DNA of 54,353 bases from Streptomyces sp. E2N166 (GTDB lineage Bacteria; Actinomycetota; Actinomycetes; Streptomycetales; Streptomycetaceae): contig NZ_RAIF01000020.1 in assembly GCF_003671715.1 (NCBI RefSeq), positions 129,275-183,627 of the forward strand, given 5' to 3'. Positions 45,683 to 54,203 of this stretch are shown here, piece after piece. How positions within the stretch are numbered: position 1 is the stretch's first letter; each line of letters begins with the position of its first letter. Below the pieces are notes generated by a model. It had not been told where the DNA came from and searched no databases. It was given only the letters and a program-made list of their open reading frames with translations. Made by a program: the position numbers and the translations under genes.

Positions 45683-46102
45683 TCAGGCGAGGGCATCCAC
45701 GGCGGCCTCGGCGAAGGCGTGGTCCTGCTCGGGCGCGCCTCCGCCGACCCCGATCGCGCCGATCAGCCGGCCGTCGCGGTGCACGGGCACGCCACCCGCG
45801 ATGAACAGAAGCGGCCGGTCGAGCGCGGTGGGCAAGGTGTGGAAGAGACCTCCGGGCTGGACGGCCTCCACGAGGTCTGCGGTGGGGGCGTTCAGCTGGA
45901 GCGCCGTGTAGGCCTTGCGGGTGCTGGTCTCCCCGGAGATCAGCACGGCTCGGTCGTCGCGCCGGAAAGCGAGAAGGTGCCCGCCCGCGTCGAGGACGGT
46001 GACGCTGACGGTGGCTCCGGCGGCCTCGGCGGCGCGGTGGGCCGCGGCGACGAGAACTTCGGCGTCCTGAAGAGTGAGCGGGGTGACAGCGGTGGTGCTC
46101 AT
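45683..46102 (-). CDS. GlcG/HbpS-type heme-degrading or heme-binding protein (DUF336)
   Basis: 139-aa protein of the GlcG/HbpS family. Start ATG 46102 with AAGGAG 9 nt upstream. Conserved blocks are VSVTVLDAGGHLLAFRRDD, SRKAYTA-like STRKAYTALQL, FIAGGVPVHRDGRLIGAIGVGGG and DHAFAEAAVDAL. In Streptomyces, HbpS binds heme in an extracellular redox sensor, but this protein has no signal peptide. It may be co-transcribed with the MFS gene upstream on the same strand. Confidence 0.85.
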   Translation of the reverse strand: MSTTAVTPLTLQDAEVLVAAAHRAAEAAGATVSVTVLDAGGHLLAFRRDDRAVLISGETSTRKAYTALQLNAPTADLVEAVQPGGLFHTLPTALDRPLLFIAGGVPVHRDGRLIGAIGVGGGAPEQDHAFAEAAVDALA

Positions 46103-46214
46103 GGGGTCTTCTCCTTGGTTGCTGCTGGGTGGTGCGGTGCCTCGGTGGTCTGCGGGGCGGGGAGCCACGGGGTGCGGGGACGGCCCTGGCCCCGCACCCC
46201 GCGTCCGGGGCCGT

Positions 46215-47426
46215 TCAGTGATGTGCGACGGCGGCCGGCCGCTCGGCGGGTGCGGAACCCGCGACGGCCTCGCCGGGAGCACCCTCGCGCCGTTCAAGAG
46301 CGGCCGAGAGGAGGGCGAGGACCAGCGCCGCGGCGGCGAGCACGGCGCCGACCCAGTTCGGGGCGGTGTAGCCGAAGCCGGCGGCGATGACGACGCCCCC
46401 GAGCCAGGCGGAGAGCGCGTTGCCTAGGTTGAAGGCGCCGATATTCACGGCCGAGGCCAGCGTCGGGGCGCCGTGCGCATGGTCCAGGACGCGCTTCTGC
46501 AGCGGGGGGACGGTGGCGAAGCCCAGGGCGCCGATCAGGAAGATGGTCACGGCCGACGCGATCTTGTTGTCCGCGGTGAGCGTGAAAAGGGCGAGTACGA
46601 CGGCCAGGGCGCCCAGGGAGATGTACAGCATCGGCATCAGGGCGCGGTCCGCGAACCTGCCGCCGACGAGGTTGCCGCCGACCATGCCGAGGCCGAAGAG
46701 GACCAGCAGCCAGGTGACCGAGCCGTCGGCGAATCCCGCGACGTGGGTCATCATCGGCGCGATGTAGGTGATGGCCGCGAAGACACCGCCGAAGCCGAGG
46801 ACGGTCATGGCCATCGCGAGCAGGACCTGGACGTTCTTGAACGCGGCCAGCTCGTGTCGGAGCCGCACTCCCTCGGCCTTGGGCACATCGGGCACCAGCT
46901 TGGCGACACCGGCCAGGCCGACGACACCGAGCACCGCCACGACGGCGAACGTGACGCGCCAGCCGACGGACTGTCCGACGAGGGTCCCCAGCGGGACGCC
47001 GACGACGTTGGCGACGGTCAGTCCGGTGAACATCATCGCGATCGCGCCCGCTTTCTTGTGCGGGGCGACCAGGTCGGCCGCGACGACCGAGCCGATGCCG
47101 AAGAAGGCGCCGTGGGCGAGGGAGGCGACCACACGGCCGGCCAGCATGACGGAGAAGGCCGGGGCGAGTGCGGAGAGCAGGTTGCCGACGATGAACAACC
47201 CCATCAGCAGCATGAGCATCCGCTTGCGCGGGACCTTGGTGCCGAGCACGGTCATCAACGGAGCGCCGAACATCACGCCGAACGCGTATCCGGTCACCAG
47301 GAGGCCGGCGGTGGGGATGGAGACCCCGTACTCGCTCGCGACCTCGGGCAGCAAGCCCATGATCACGAACTCTGTCGTTCCGATTCCGAAGGCCCCGATC
47401 GCGAGGGCCAAAAGCGCGAGAGGCAT
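46215..47426 (-). CDS. MFS transporter (AraJ/DHA1-type efflux)
   Basis: 403-aa 12-TM major facilitator of the drug:H+ antiporter type. It begins LALLALAIGAFGIGTTEFVIMGLLP, a motif of the AraJ/YdhP subgroup, followed by GYAFGVMFGAPLMT and VGVPLGTLVGQSVGWR (motif C-like). Start ATG 47426 has no good ribosome site. It is divergent from a marR gene with overlapping promoters, so MarR control is likely. The substrate is a small toxic or signalling compound, not identified. Confidence 0.9.
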   Translation of the reverse strand: MPLALLALAIGAFGIGTTEFVIMGLLPEVASEYGVSIPTAGLLVTGYAFGVMFGAPLMTVLGTKVPRKRMLMLLMGLFIVGNLLSALAPAFSVMLAGRVVASLAHGAFFGIGSVVAADLVAPHKKAGAIAMMFTGLTVANVVGVPLGTLVGQSVGWRVTFAVVAVLGVVGLAGVAKLVPDVPKAEGVRLRHELAAFKNVQVLLAMAMTVLGFGGVFAAITYIAPMMTHVAGFADGSVTWLLVLFGLGMVGGNLVGGRFADRALMPMLYISLGALAVVLALFTLTADNKIASAVTIFLIGALGFATVPPLQKRVLDHAHGAPTLASAVNIGAFNLGNALSAWLGGVVIAAGFGYTAPNWVGAVLAAAALVLALLSAALERREGAPGEAVAGSAPAERPAAVAHH

Positions 47427-47473
47427 GGAGGTTGTACACCTTCCCAGACGATTGCAGGAGCGCTTTGCGTGCG

Positions 47474-47515
47474 TTGACAATAATTGCAGACGCGGGCTAA
47501 ATGCAAACGCAGACA
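47474..47515. promoter_or_regulatory. Overlapping divergent promoters and MarR operator candidate
   Basis: For marR: TTGACA (47474-47479), 17 bp, CTAAAT (47497-47502). For the MFS gene on the minus strand: TTGCAT (47506-47501), 17 bp, TATTGT (47483-47478). The two promoters occupy the same bases. Repeats GACAATAATTGC and GACAATTGC and the pair TTGCA-N12-TGCAA overlap them and could be the MarR site. Confidence 0.7.
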
Positions 47516-47567
47516 ATTGCGTGACTGGTCTACCCTGGTCCCAGGCGCTCCGGGACGGAGGAAACAC

Positions 47568-48032
47568 ATGACAGCGACGGACCCCGCGCTCACCGCCCTC
47601 TCCCAGGGTTGGTGCGCCCTCTCCCTGCTGCACGGGAGGATCGAGGCACACATCGAGCGCGCCCTGCAGGCCGGGCACGACCTGAGCGTGCGCGAGTACT
47701 CCCTGCTCGACGTGCTCAGCCGCCAGCACGAAGGAGACGGAGGGCATCTGCAGATGAAGCAGGTGGCCGACGCCGTCGTCCTCAGCCAGAGCGCCACCAC
47801 GCGCCTGGTCACCCGGCTTGAGGACCGGGGGCTGCTCGAGCGCTATTTGTGCCCCACCGACCGGCGCGGCATCTACACCAACGTCACGGCGGCCGGCCTC
47901 AAGCTGTTGGACGAGGCGCGGCCCACCAATGACGCCGCCCTGCGCGAGGCCCTCGACGAAGCGGCCAGAAACCCCGACCTGACCCCGCTGGTCCGGGTCG
48001 TGGAGACACTCAAGACACCGGTACCCGGCTAG
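47568..48032 (+). CDS. MarR family transcriptional regulator
   Basis: 154-aa dimeric winged-helix repressor: DLSVREYSLLDVLSRQ, LQMKQVADAVVLSQSATTRLVTRLEDRGLLER and the wing CPTDRRGIYTNVTAAG. Start ATG 47568 with GGAGG 7 nt upstream. It is divergent from an MFS efflux gene and very likely represses it and itself through the shared region 47474-47515. The inducer is unknown. Confidence 0.92.
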   Translation: MTATDPALTALSQGWCALSLLHGRIEAHIERALQAGHDLSVREYSLLDVLSRQHEGDGGHLQMKQVADAVVLSQSATTRLVTRLEDRGLLERYLCPTDRRGIYTNVTAAGLKLLDEARPTNDAALREALDEAARNPDLTPLVRVVETLKTPVPG

Positions 48033-48090
48033 CCGGATGCTGCCGGACCGCACCGAGACCTCTCCCGCCGTCTCTGCGTAGGGTGCGGTC

Positions 48091-48543
48091 ATGGGAGATC
48101 TTGAAATACGGTCAGCCGCCGAGGACGACATCCCAGCGGTCGTCGCGATGCTCGCCGACGACCCCTTGGGCGCCCAGCGCGAGTCACCGAACGATCTGGA
48201 CCCTTACCTGGCAGCGTTCGAACGGCTCAGCGCCGACCCGAACCAGCACCTGGTGGTCGCCGTCCGAGACGACCGCGTCGTCGGCACGCTCCAGTTGACG
48301 ATCGTCCCCGGTCTGTCCCGGCGCGGCGCCACCCGGTCGATCATCGAAGGCGTCCGCATCCACACCGACGAACGCAGCAGTGGCCTGGGTACCCAGCTCA
48401 TCGAGTGGGCGGTCGACGAGTCCCGTCGGCAGGGGTGTCACCTCGTGCAGCTCACCTCCGACAAGACCCGTACCGACGCCCACCGCTTCTACGAGCGCCT
48501 CGGCTTCTCGGCCTCGCACACCGGTTTCAAGCTTCAGCTCTGA
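48091..48543 (+). CDS. GNAT-family N-acetyltransferase
   Basis: 150-aa single GNAT domain: VVGTLQLTIVPGLSRRG (beta 4), the acetyl-CoA loop IHTDERSSGLGTQLIEWAVDESRRQGC and DAHRFYERLGFSASHTGFK at the end. TAGGGT (48079-48084) sits 6 nt before the ATG (leaderless). It ends 33 bp before a parS-centred palindrome and is convergent with the serine hydrolase gene. Substrate unknown. Confidence 0.9.
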   Translation: MGDLEIRSAAEDDIPAVVAMLADDPLGAQRESPNDLDPYLAAFERLSADPNQHLVVAVRDDRVVGTLQLTIVPGLSRRGATRSIIEGVRIHTDERSSGLGTQLIEWAVDESRRQGCHLVQLTSDKTRTDAHRFYERLGFSASHTGFKLQL

Positions 48544-48576
48544 CCACAGGCTCGCGCGGTGAGCGACCGCGACGTG

Positions 48577-48606
48577 GGGGTCCTGTTTCACGTGAAACAG
48601 GACCCC
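48577..48606. terminator. 30-bp perfect palindrome with central parS, terminator-like
   Basis: The parS GTTTCACGTGAAAC (48585-48598) is extended symmetrically to a 30-bp palindrome (GGGGTCCT on the left, AGGACCCC on the right). It lies between convergent genes, where a bidirectional terminator is expected. In RNA it can fold into a hairpin with GC-rich base and parS in the upper stem. Both roles are possible at once. Confidence 0.8.
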
Positions 48607-48628
48607 GCGTCGTGGCAGGACAAGGCGC

Positions 48629-50014
48629 CTAGGCGATCCCCCGCCACCCCTCCGGATCCACGCCTCCCGGTACAGGGGCCCCCTCGTCGTACGGCTGGCG
48701 CGTGAACACGAACGACCCGAGCTCCAGGTGGCTCACGGCCCCGTCCGGACGCCGCACGGCCCGCAGAGACTCCCCGGCGTAGTACCCCTCAAGCCCTGTC
48801 CACGTACCGTCGGCATTCACCCGGAAGCGCGAGCGGCGGCCGTTGCCCGACAGCGGCTCCAGCGAGACTCCCCCGTCGGCCGTCAGCCGTAGAGCGAAAG
48901 CGTGTGTCCCCCAGTACCACTGCCCGGCCAACTCCAGTACAGAGGCGTCGACTTCCGGCAGCGGTCGCCACGGTTCGGGGATCCGGGGTTCCGCCTCAGC
49001 GACGATACGCACGAGATCCGCACCCACCCTGGCCGGCAGCGGCCCGGAAGTGCAGTTGGTCAGTACCACCGCGGCCACGTCGTCCTCGACGCTGATGGTG
49101 AGGTTGGCCAGGAAACCCGGCAGGGAGCCGGAGTGCCCCACGAGCAGCCGCCCGTCCCAGCACTGGATCTGCAGGCCGAGACCGTACGCCGCGCCGTCCA
49201 GGACGTCAGCGGCCTCGGCCGCCGCCGCGGGCGCCCGCATCTCCCGCACGGTCTCCGCGCTCAGCACCCTGTCGTCCCCCCTCGCCAGGAACACGGCGAA
49301 CCGAGCCAGATCTCCGGTGGTGGACCAGAGCTGACCTGCCGGGGCCATTCGACCGAGGTCCTCGGCGGGCTCGGCCAGCATCACGTCGGCCCACGGATGC
49401 ACTGCCCAGCCACCGGCGTACGGCGCTCGCGGACGCCCGGTCGTACGGTCCAGACCCAGCGGTTCCAACACCTCCCTGCGCAGCACGTCCTCCCACTGAG
49501 CACCGCGCAACTTCTCGACCAGCGCACCGAGCAGGGTGTAGCCGGGGTTGGAGTAGTGGTGCCGACGGCCCACCGGGTGCAGGAGCGGTTGCTCGCCCAG
49601 CACATCGGCGAGCTCGGGCCGCAGCGAGCCCGGCGTCCGCTCCCACCACGGCGCGGGGGACTCGGCGGCCAGCCCACCCGAGTGCGCCAGCAACTCGGCG
49701 ATCGTGGCCTCCCCCGCCCCGGTACCCGGCAGATGCTTCTCCAGCGGGTCCCCGAGGTCGAGCAGTCCCTCGTCCCGCAGTCGCAGGACGAGAACGGCGG
49801 TGAACGTCTTGGTGATCGAGCCGATCCGGTACTGCACGTTCTCGTCCGGGCCGTGTCCGTCGACCGAAGTCCGCGCTCCGTGCCACACGGTGTGTCCACC
49901 CCGAACCACCGCCGCGACGAGCGACGGCGTGCGCCCTTCGGACTGGGCCACGGCGATTCGGTGCAGCAGTGCCCGGCGGGTCGCGGGGAGCAACTCTTCC
50001 TGATGTGTCGTCAT
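48629..50014 (-). CDS. Serine hydrolase (class C beta-lactamase/DD-peptidase fold)
   Basis: 461-aa soluble serine hydrolase without a signal peptide. Catalytic SITK (Ser66, Lys69), YSN in HHYSNPGYTLLG and the HSG triad in LVGHSGSLPGF are present. A C-terminal extension of about 110 residues (LAGQWYWGTHAFALRL onward) is a lipocalin-like tail seen in many such enzymes. Start ATG 50014 with GGGAG upstream; the TATGGA sequence before it is a possible -10. A cytoplasmic location suggests an esterase or peptidase role rather than beta-lactam resistance. Confidence 0.9.
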   Translation of the reverse strand: MTTHQEELLPATRRALLHRIAVAQSEGRTPSLVAAVVRGGHTVWHGARTSVDGHGPDENVQYRIGSITKTFTAVLVLRLRDEGLLDLGDPLEKHLPGTGAGEATIAELLAHSGGLAAESPAPWWERTPGSLRPELADVLGEQPLLHPVGRRHHYSNPGYTLLGALVEKLRGAQWEDVLRREVLEPLGLDRTTGRPRAPYAGGWAVHPWADVMLAEPAEDLGRMAPAGQLWSTTGDLARFAVFLARGDDRVLSAETVREMRAPAAAAEAADVLDGAAYGLGLQIQCWDGRLLVGHSGSLPGFLANLTISVEDDVAAVVLTNCTSGPLPARVGADLVRIVAEAEPRIPEPWRPLPEVDASVLELAGQWYWGTHAFALRLTADGGVSLEPLSGNGRRSRFRVNADGTWTGLEGYYAGESLRAVRRPDGAVSHLELGSFVFTRQPYDEGAPVPGGVDPEGWRGIA

Positions 50015-50073
50015 GCTCCCAGTCCATAGACCAAGGCACCGCACGTCGAGCCGATTTCCCCCGCGCCGGGGGA

Positions 50074-51552
50074 TCAGGTCTGTGCCATGTCCACGAAACG
50101 CGAGTAGTGGCCCTGGAAGGCCACGGTGATCGTCGCCGTCGGACCGTTACGGTGCTTGGCCACGATCAGGTCGGCTTCGCCCGCGCGCGGTGACTCCTTC
50201 TCGTAGGCGTCCTCACGGTGCAGCAGGATGACCATGTCGGCGTCCTGCTCGATCGAGCCGGACTCACGCAGGTCGGAGACCATCGGCTTCTTGTCGGTGC
50301 GCTGCTCGGGACCACGGTTCAGCTGGGAGAGCGCGATGACCGGGAGTTCCAGTTCCTTGGCCAGGAGCTTGAGGTTACGGGACATGTCCGAGACCTCCTG
50401 CTGACGGCTCTCGGCGCGCTTGGAACCGCCGGACTGCATCAGCTGGAGGTAGTCGATGATGACCAGTTTGAGCTCATTGCGCTGCTTGAGGCGCCGGCAC
50501 TTGGCGCGGATCTCCATCATCGACAGGTTCGGGGAGTCGTCGATGTAGAGCGGGGCGGCCGAGACATCCGGCATCCGGCGGGCCAGGCGGGTCCAGTCGT
50601 CGTCCGTCATCGTGCCGGACCGCATGTGGTGCAGCGCGACGCGGGCCTCGGCGGACAGCAGCCGCATGGCGATCTCGTTACGCCCCATTTCGAGCGAGAA
50701 GATGACGCTCGGGAGATTGTTCTTGATCGACGCGGCCCGCGCGAAGTCCAGCGCGAGCGTCGACTTACCCATGGCGGGACGCGCGGCGATGACGATCATC
50801 TGACCGGGGTGCAGGCCGTTGGTCAGCGAGTCGAAGTCCGTGAACCCCGTGGGCACACCGGTCATCTCTCCGCTGCGCGAACCGATCGCCTCGATCTCGT
50901 CGAGCGCGCCCTCCATGATGTCGCCCAGCGGCAGATAGTCCTCGCTCGTGCGCTGCTCGGTGACGGCGTAGATCTCGGCCTGGGCACGATTGACGATCTC
51001 GTCGACGTCGTCATCGGCCGCGTAACCCATCTGCGTGATCCGTGTACCCGCCTCCACCAGGCGGCGCAGGACGGCGCGCTCGTGCACGATCTCGGCGTAG
51101 TACGCGGCGTTCGCGGCCGTCGGCACGGTCTGGACGAGGGTGTGCAGGTAGGAGGCCCCGCCGACTTTGTTGATCTCACCGCGCTTGGTGAGCTCGGCGG
51201 CGATCGTGATGGGGTCGGCCGGCTCGCCCTTGGCGTAGACGTCGAGGATGGCCTGGTAGACCGTCTCGTGGGCCGGCTTGTAGAAGTCGTGGCCCTTGAG
51301 GATCTCAACGACATCGGCGATGGCGTCCTTGGACAGGAGCATGCCGCCGAGGACGGACTGCTCGGCGTCCAGGTCCTGCGGCGGCACCCGCTCGAACGAC
51401 GGCCCGCCGCCGTCCCAGGCGGCGTTGTCCGGACCGCGCTCGTGCTGCTCGTCACGGCTGCGGCCCCCGTCACCGCGACGACGGGAAGCGGGCAGACGAT
51501 CACTGGGGCCGCTGTCGGCCCACGGGTCGTCCAAGGGCTCGGAAATGCTCAC
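50074..51552 (-). CDS. dnaB: Replicative DNA helicase DnaB
   Basis: 492-aa hexameric helicase that unwinds DNA at the replication fork. Start GTG 51552 with GGAGG upstream, giving VSISEPLDDPWADSG; the much longer open frame upstream is not real. The N-terminal DnaB domain starts at about 60 (PPQDLDAEQSVLGGMLLSKDAIADV). Walker A is ARPAMGKST, Walker B LVIIDYLQLM, and the arginine-finger region is in QLNRGPEQRTDKKPMVSDLRESGSIEQDADMV. No intein. Its upstream region is a DnaA-box cluster, so DnaA could influence its expression. Confidence 0.97.
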   Translation of the reverse strand: MSISEPLDDPWADSGPSDRLPASRRRGDGGRSRDEQHERGPDNAAWDGGGPSFERVPPQDLDAEQSVLGGMLLSKDAIADVVEILKGHDFYKPAHETVYQAILDVYAKGEPADPITIAAELTKRGEINKVGGASYLHTLVQTVPTAANAAYYAEIVHERAVLRRLVEAGTRITQMGYAADDDVDEIVNRAQAEIYAVTEQRTSEDYLPLGDIMEGALDEIEAIGSRSGEMTGVPTGFTDFDSLTNGLHPGQMIVIAARPAMGKSTLALDFARAASIKNNLPSVIFSLEMGRNEIAMRLLSAEARVALHHMRSGTMTDDDWTRLARRMPDVSAAPLYIDDSPNLSMMEIRAKCRRLKQRNELKLVIIDYLQLMQSGGSKRAESRQQEVSDMSRNLKLLAKELELPVIALSQLNRGPEQRTDKKPMVSDLRESGSIEQDADMVILLHREDAYEKESPRAGEADLIVAKHRNGPTATITVAFQGHYSRFVDMAQT

Positions 51553-51734
51553 CGAGCCACCTCCTCCCGTCCGCCGAGCGGACCTCGCCGTGCCCCTCAT
51601 TTCTACGGCACGGCACTGACAAATAAGACGCCCAACTCCGGTTCTGGCGCGTCGGTTTTGTGATGGTTCACAAGCCGGTGGACGGAGCAGGCGCCGGACC
51701 ACCGTAGGCCCGCGGGCACCGTCAGCCAATCTGG

Positions 51735-51997
51735 TTATCCACAGGCCATGTGGACGAGCGGTCAGATGCTGTGGAGAACTCCGCGAAACCTGTGCACGAC
51801 CCGGTGGACAGCCCTGTGAACAAGCCCTCGTCCCCACCTGCGAAACCACCCTGAGCTGCGGTTTTCTCGTCCACCCCCTGTGCAGAAGAAAAACTTTCCC
51901 AGTCGGATCAAGATCGCTTCGAACCGTACCCAGAAGCACACACGGTGAGACGGTGCGTAAGGGCCGCGAAGGCTTTGCATCTCTTACCTGTGGACGA
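51735..51997. other. Second DnaA-box cluster (dnaB-MATE intergenic)
   Basis: In the 459-bp gap 51553-52011, boxes match (T/C)(T/C)(G/A/C)TCCACA: TTATCCACA 51735-51743 (+), TCGTCCACA 51749-51757 (-), TTCTCCACA 51770-51778 (-) and TCGTCCACA 51989-51997 (-). One-mismatch forms lie between (for example around 51803, 51814, 51867 and 51879). No AT-rich unwinding element or dnaN is present. Reported cluster H24 of S. coelicolor is the likely counterpart. Confidence 0.75.
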
Positions 51998-52003
51998 TTA
52001 GAT
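51975..52003 (+). promoter_or_regulatory. Promoter of the MATE gene with a DnaA box in the spacer
   Basis: TTGCAT (51975-51980), 17 bp, TTAGAT (51998-52003), then 8 bp to the ATG. The last consensus DnaA box (51989-51997) lies directly between -35 and -10. Confidence 0.65.
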
Positions 52004-52011
52004 TGGTGCTC

Positions 52012-53349
52012 ATGACACAGGCCTCCGCGCGCTCCCGGAACGTCCGGCGCCGACACGACCGCGAGATCGTCGCGCTGGCCGTCCCGGCCTTCGGCGCCCT
52101 CGTCGCCGAGCCCCTCTTCGTCATGGCCGACAGTGCGATCGTCGGCCATCTCGGCACCGCGCAGCTCGCCGGACTCGGCATCGCCTCGGCCCTGCTCACC
52201 ACAGCCGTCAGCGTCTTCGTCTTCCTCGCCTACGCCACCACGGCGGCCGTTTCCCGGCGCGTCGGCGCGGGCGACCTGCAATCCGCGATCCGCCAGGGCA
52301 TGGACGGCATCTGGCTGGCGTTGCTGCTCGGTGCCGCCGTCATAGCCGTCGTGCTGCCCACTGCGCCTTCCCTCGTGGAGCTCTTCGGCGCCTCCGACAC
52401 CGCGGCCCCGTACGCCATCACGTATCTGCGGATCTCCACCCTCGGTATCCCCGCGATGCTCGTCGTGCTGGCCTCGACCGGCGTCCTGCGCGGACTGCAG
52501 AACACCCGGACCCCGCTCTACGTCGCCATCGCCGGCTTCCTCGCCAACGCTGTCCTCAATGTCGTACTCGTCTACGGCGCCGACCTCGGCATCGCGGGCT
52601 CCGCCTGGGGGACCGTCATCGCCCAGTGCGGCATGGCCGCGGTGTACCTCTGGGTGGTGGTCCGCGGGGCACACCGACACGGTGCCTCGCTGCGCCCGGA
52701 CCTCGTCGGCATCAGGGCCTCGGCCCAGGCCGGGGCACCGCTGCTGGTACGCACCCTCTCGCTGCGAGCGATCCTCATGATCGCCACGGCCGTAGCGGCC
52801 CGACTCGGTGACGCCGACATCGCGGCCCATCAGATCGTCCTGTCTCTGTGGAGTCTGCTCGCCTTCGCCCTCGATGCCATCGCCATCGCCGGTCAGGCCA
52901 TCATCGGACGCTACCTGGGAGCCGGTGACGCCCAAGGGGCCCGCGATGCCTGCCGGAGAATGGTGGGGTGGGGTGTCGCGGTCGGGGTCGCACTCGGCCT
53001 GCTCGTGGTGCTGTCACGCCCAGCGTTCCTGCCCCTGTTCACCGGAGACTCCGCGGTCAAGGAAACCGCCCTGCCCGCTCTTGTGATCGTGGCTGTCTCG
53101 CAGCCGATCTGCGGAGTGGTCTACGTCCTGGACGGGGTTCTCATGGGTGCCGGCGACGGCCCTTATCTCGCCTGGGCGATGCTGCTTACCCTGGCGGTCT
53201 TTACCCCCGTGGCGCTTCTCGTCCCTACGCTCGGCGGTGGGCTCACCGCCCTGTGGGCCGCCATGACGTTGATGATGGCGATGCGCCTGTTGACGCTGTG
53301 GCTGCGTACCCGGTCGGGTCGCTGGATCGTCACGGGCGCGACGCGCTGA
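52012..53349 (+). CDS. MATE family efflux transporter
   Basis: 445-aa 12-TM multidrug/toxic-compound exporter of the DinF-like subgroup: IVALAVPAFGALVAEPLFVMADSAIVGHLG at the start, LASTGVLRGLQNTRTPLYVA, and SLLAFALDAIAIAGQAIIGRYLGAGD in the second half. The start is ATG 52012, which fits the promoter 51975-52003 and suggests a leaderless or nearly leaderless mRNA. It converges on rplI. Substrate unknown. Confidence 0.93.
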   Translation: MTQASARSRNVRRRHDREIVALAVPAFGALVAEPLFVMADSAIVGHLGTAQLAGLGIASALLTTAVSVFVFLAYATTAAVSRRVGAGDLQSAIRQGMDGIWLALLLGAAVIAVVLPTAPSLVELFGASDTAAPYAITYLRISTLGIPAMLVVLASTGVLRGLQNTRTPLYVAIAGFLANAVLNVVLVYGADLGIAGSAWGTVIAQCGMAAVYLWVVVRGAHRHGASLRPDLVGIRASAQAGAPLLVRTLSLRAILMIATAVAARLGDADIAAHQIVLSLWSLLAFALDAIAIAGQAIIGRYLGAGDAQGARDACRRMVGWGVAVGVALGLLVVLSRPAFLPLFTGDSAVKETALPALVIVAVSQPICGVVYVLDGVLMGAGDGPYLAWAMLLTLAVFTPVALLVPTLGGGLTALWAAMTLMMAMRLLTLWLRTRSGRWIVTGATR

Positions 53350-53351
53350 CG

Positions 53352-53365
53352 GTTTCACGTGAAAC
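53352..53365. promoter_or_regulatory. parS site (left of a pair)
   Basis: Perfect GTTTCACGTGAAAC, 3 bp after the MATE stop codon. Confidence 0.92.
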
Positions 53366-53370
53366 ACGAT

Positions 53371-53384
53371 GTTTCACGTGAAAC
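53371..53384. promoter_or_regulatory. parS site (right of a pair)
   Basis: Perfect GTTTCACGTGAAAC, 19 bp centre to centre from its partner; close to two helical turns, so two ParB dimers would lie on the same face. Confidence 0.92.
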
Positions 53385-53394
53385 ATGACCATGA

Positions 53395-53436
53395 AGATGG
53401 GGCCGCGCCTCCCAGTCGGGAGATGCGGCCCCATCT
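53395..53436. terminator. Bidirectional terminator between MATE and rplI
   Basis: A 12-bp outer stem (53395-53406 with 53425-53436) carries an inner stem CTCCC/GGGAG. It lies between convergent genes right after the paired parS sites. Confidence 0.85.
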
Positions 53437-53459
53437 CATCGCTTCAGCGAGAGCAAAGC

Positions 53460-53906
53460 TCAGGCAGCGACGACCTCGATGCTGACCTTGGCGGCAACCT
53501 CGGGGTGCAGACGCACGGACGTCTCGTGGGCGCCCAGGGTCTTGATCGGCGAGCCCAGCTCGATGCGGCGCTTGTCGACCTCGGGACCACCGGCGGCCTT
53601 GATCGCCGAAGCGACGTCGGCCGGCGTGACGGAGCCGAAGAGACGACCGGCGTCGCCGGAGCGGACGGCCAGGCGGACCTTCACGCCCTCGAGCTGGCCC
53701 TTCACCTGGTTCGCCTGCTCGATGGTCTGGATCTCGTGGATCTTGCGAGCACGACGGATCTGCTCGACGTCCTTCTCGCCACCCTTGGTCCAGCGGATAG
53801 CGAACTTCCGCGGGATCAGGTAGTTGCGAGCGTAACCGTCCTTGACGTCGACAACGTCGCCCGCGGCACCGAGGCCGGAGACCTCGTGGGTGAGGATGAT
53901 CTTCAT
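53460..53906 (-). CDS. rplI: 50S ribosomal protein L9
   Basis: 148-aa ribosomal protein. [36 protein letters not shown] is the conserved N-terminal rRNA-binding domain; a long central helix and a C-terminal domain ([20 protein letters not shown]) follow. Last gene of rpsF-ssb-rpsR-rplI, 18 bp after rpsR. A strong terminator lies at 53395-53436. Confidence 0.98.
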   Translation of the reverse strand: MKIILTHEVSGLGAAGDVVDVKDGYARNYLIPRKFAIRWTKGGEKDVEQIRRARKIHEIQTIEQANQVKGQLEGVKVRLAVRSGDAGRLFGSVTPADVASAIKAAGGPEVDKRRIELGSPIKTLGAHETSVRLHPEVAAKVSIEVVAA

Positions 53907-53924
53907 GATTCGGTCACCCTTCCC

Positions 53925-54161
53925 TTATCGCGCGGTGGAGGTGTAGGGCAGCAGCGCCATCTCACGGCTGTTCTTCACGGCCGTGGCGACGTCACGCTGG
54001 TGCTGGGTGCAGTTGCCGGTCACGCGGCGGGCACGGATCTTGCCGCGGTCGGAAATGAACTTCCGCAGCATGTTCGTGTCCTTGTAGTCCACGTACGTGA
54101 CCTTGTCCTTGCAGAATGCGCAGACCTTCTTCTTCGGCTTGCGCACAGGCGGCTTAGCCAT
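53925..54161 (-). CDS. rpsR: 30S ribosomal protein S18
   Basis: 78-aa ribosomal protein with conserved [26 protein letters not shown]. It is the cysteine-containing (C+) form, with CAFC near the N-terminus, a Cys in GNC and His in TQHQ that can hold zinc. Streptomyces also has a Zur-controlled cysteine-free paralogue; this one, in the ssb operon, should be the zinc-replete version. The gap to ssb is 42 bp. Confidence 0.98.
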   Translation of the reverse strand: MAKPPVRKPKKKVCAFCKDKVTYVDYKDTNMLRKFISDRGKIRARRVTGNCTQHQRDVATAVKNSREMALLPYTSTAR

Positions 54162-54203
54162 GATGTCTCTCCTGTGTGATCAAGAAGTGTGAGTGGAGCC
54201 CGC

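Noticed and set aside
50074..52935. DnaB extended by about 460 residues at the N-terminus
   Set aside because: The extra part is antisense to the MATE gene and low complexity; the GTG at 51552 has a good ribosome site and fits the normal DnaB length.
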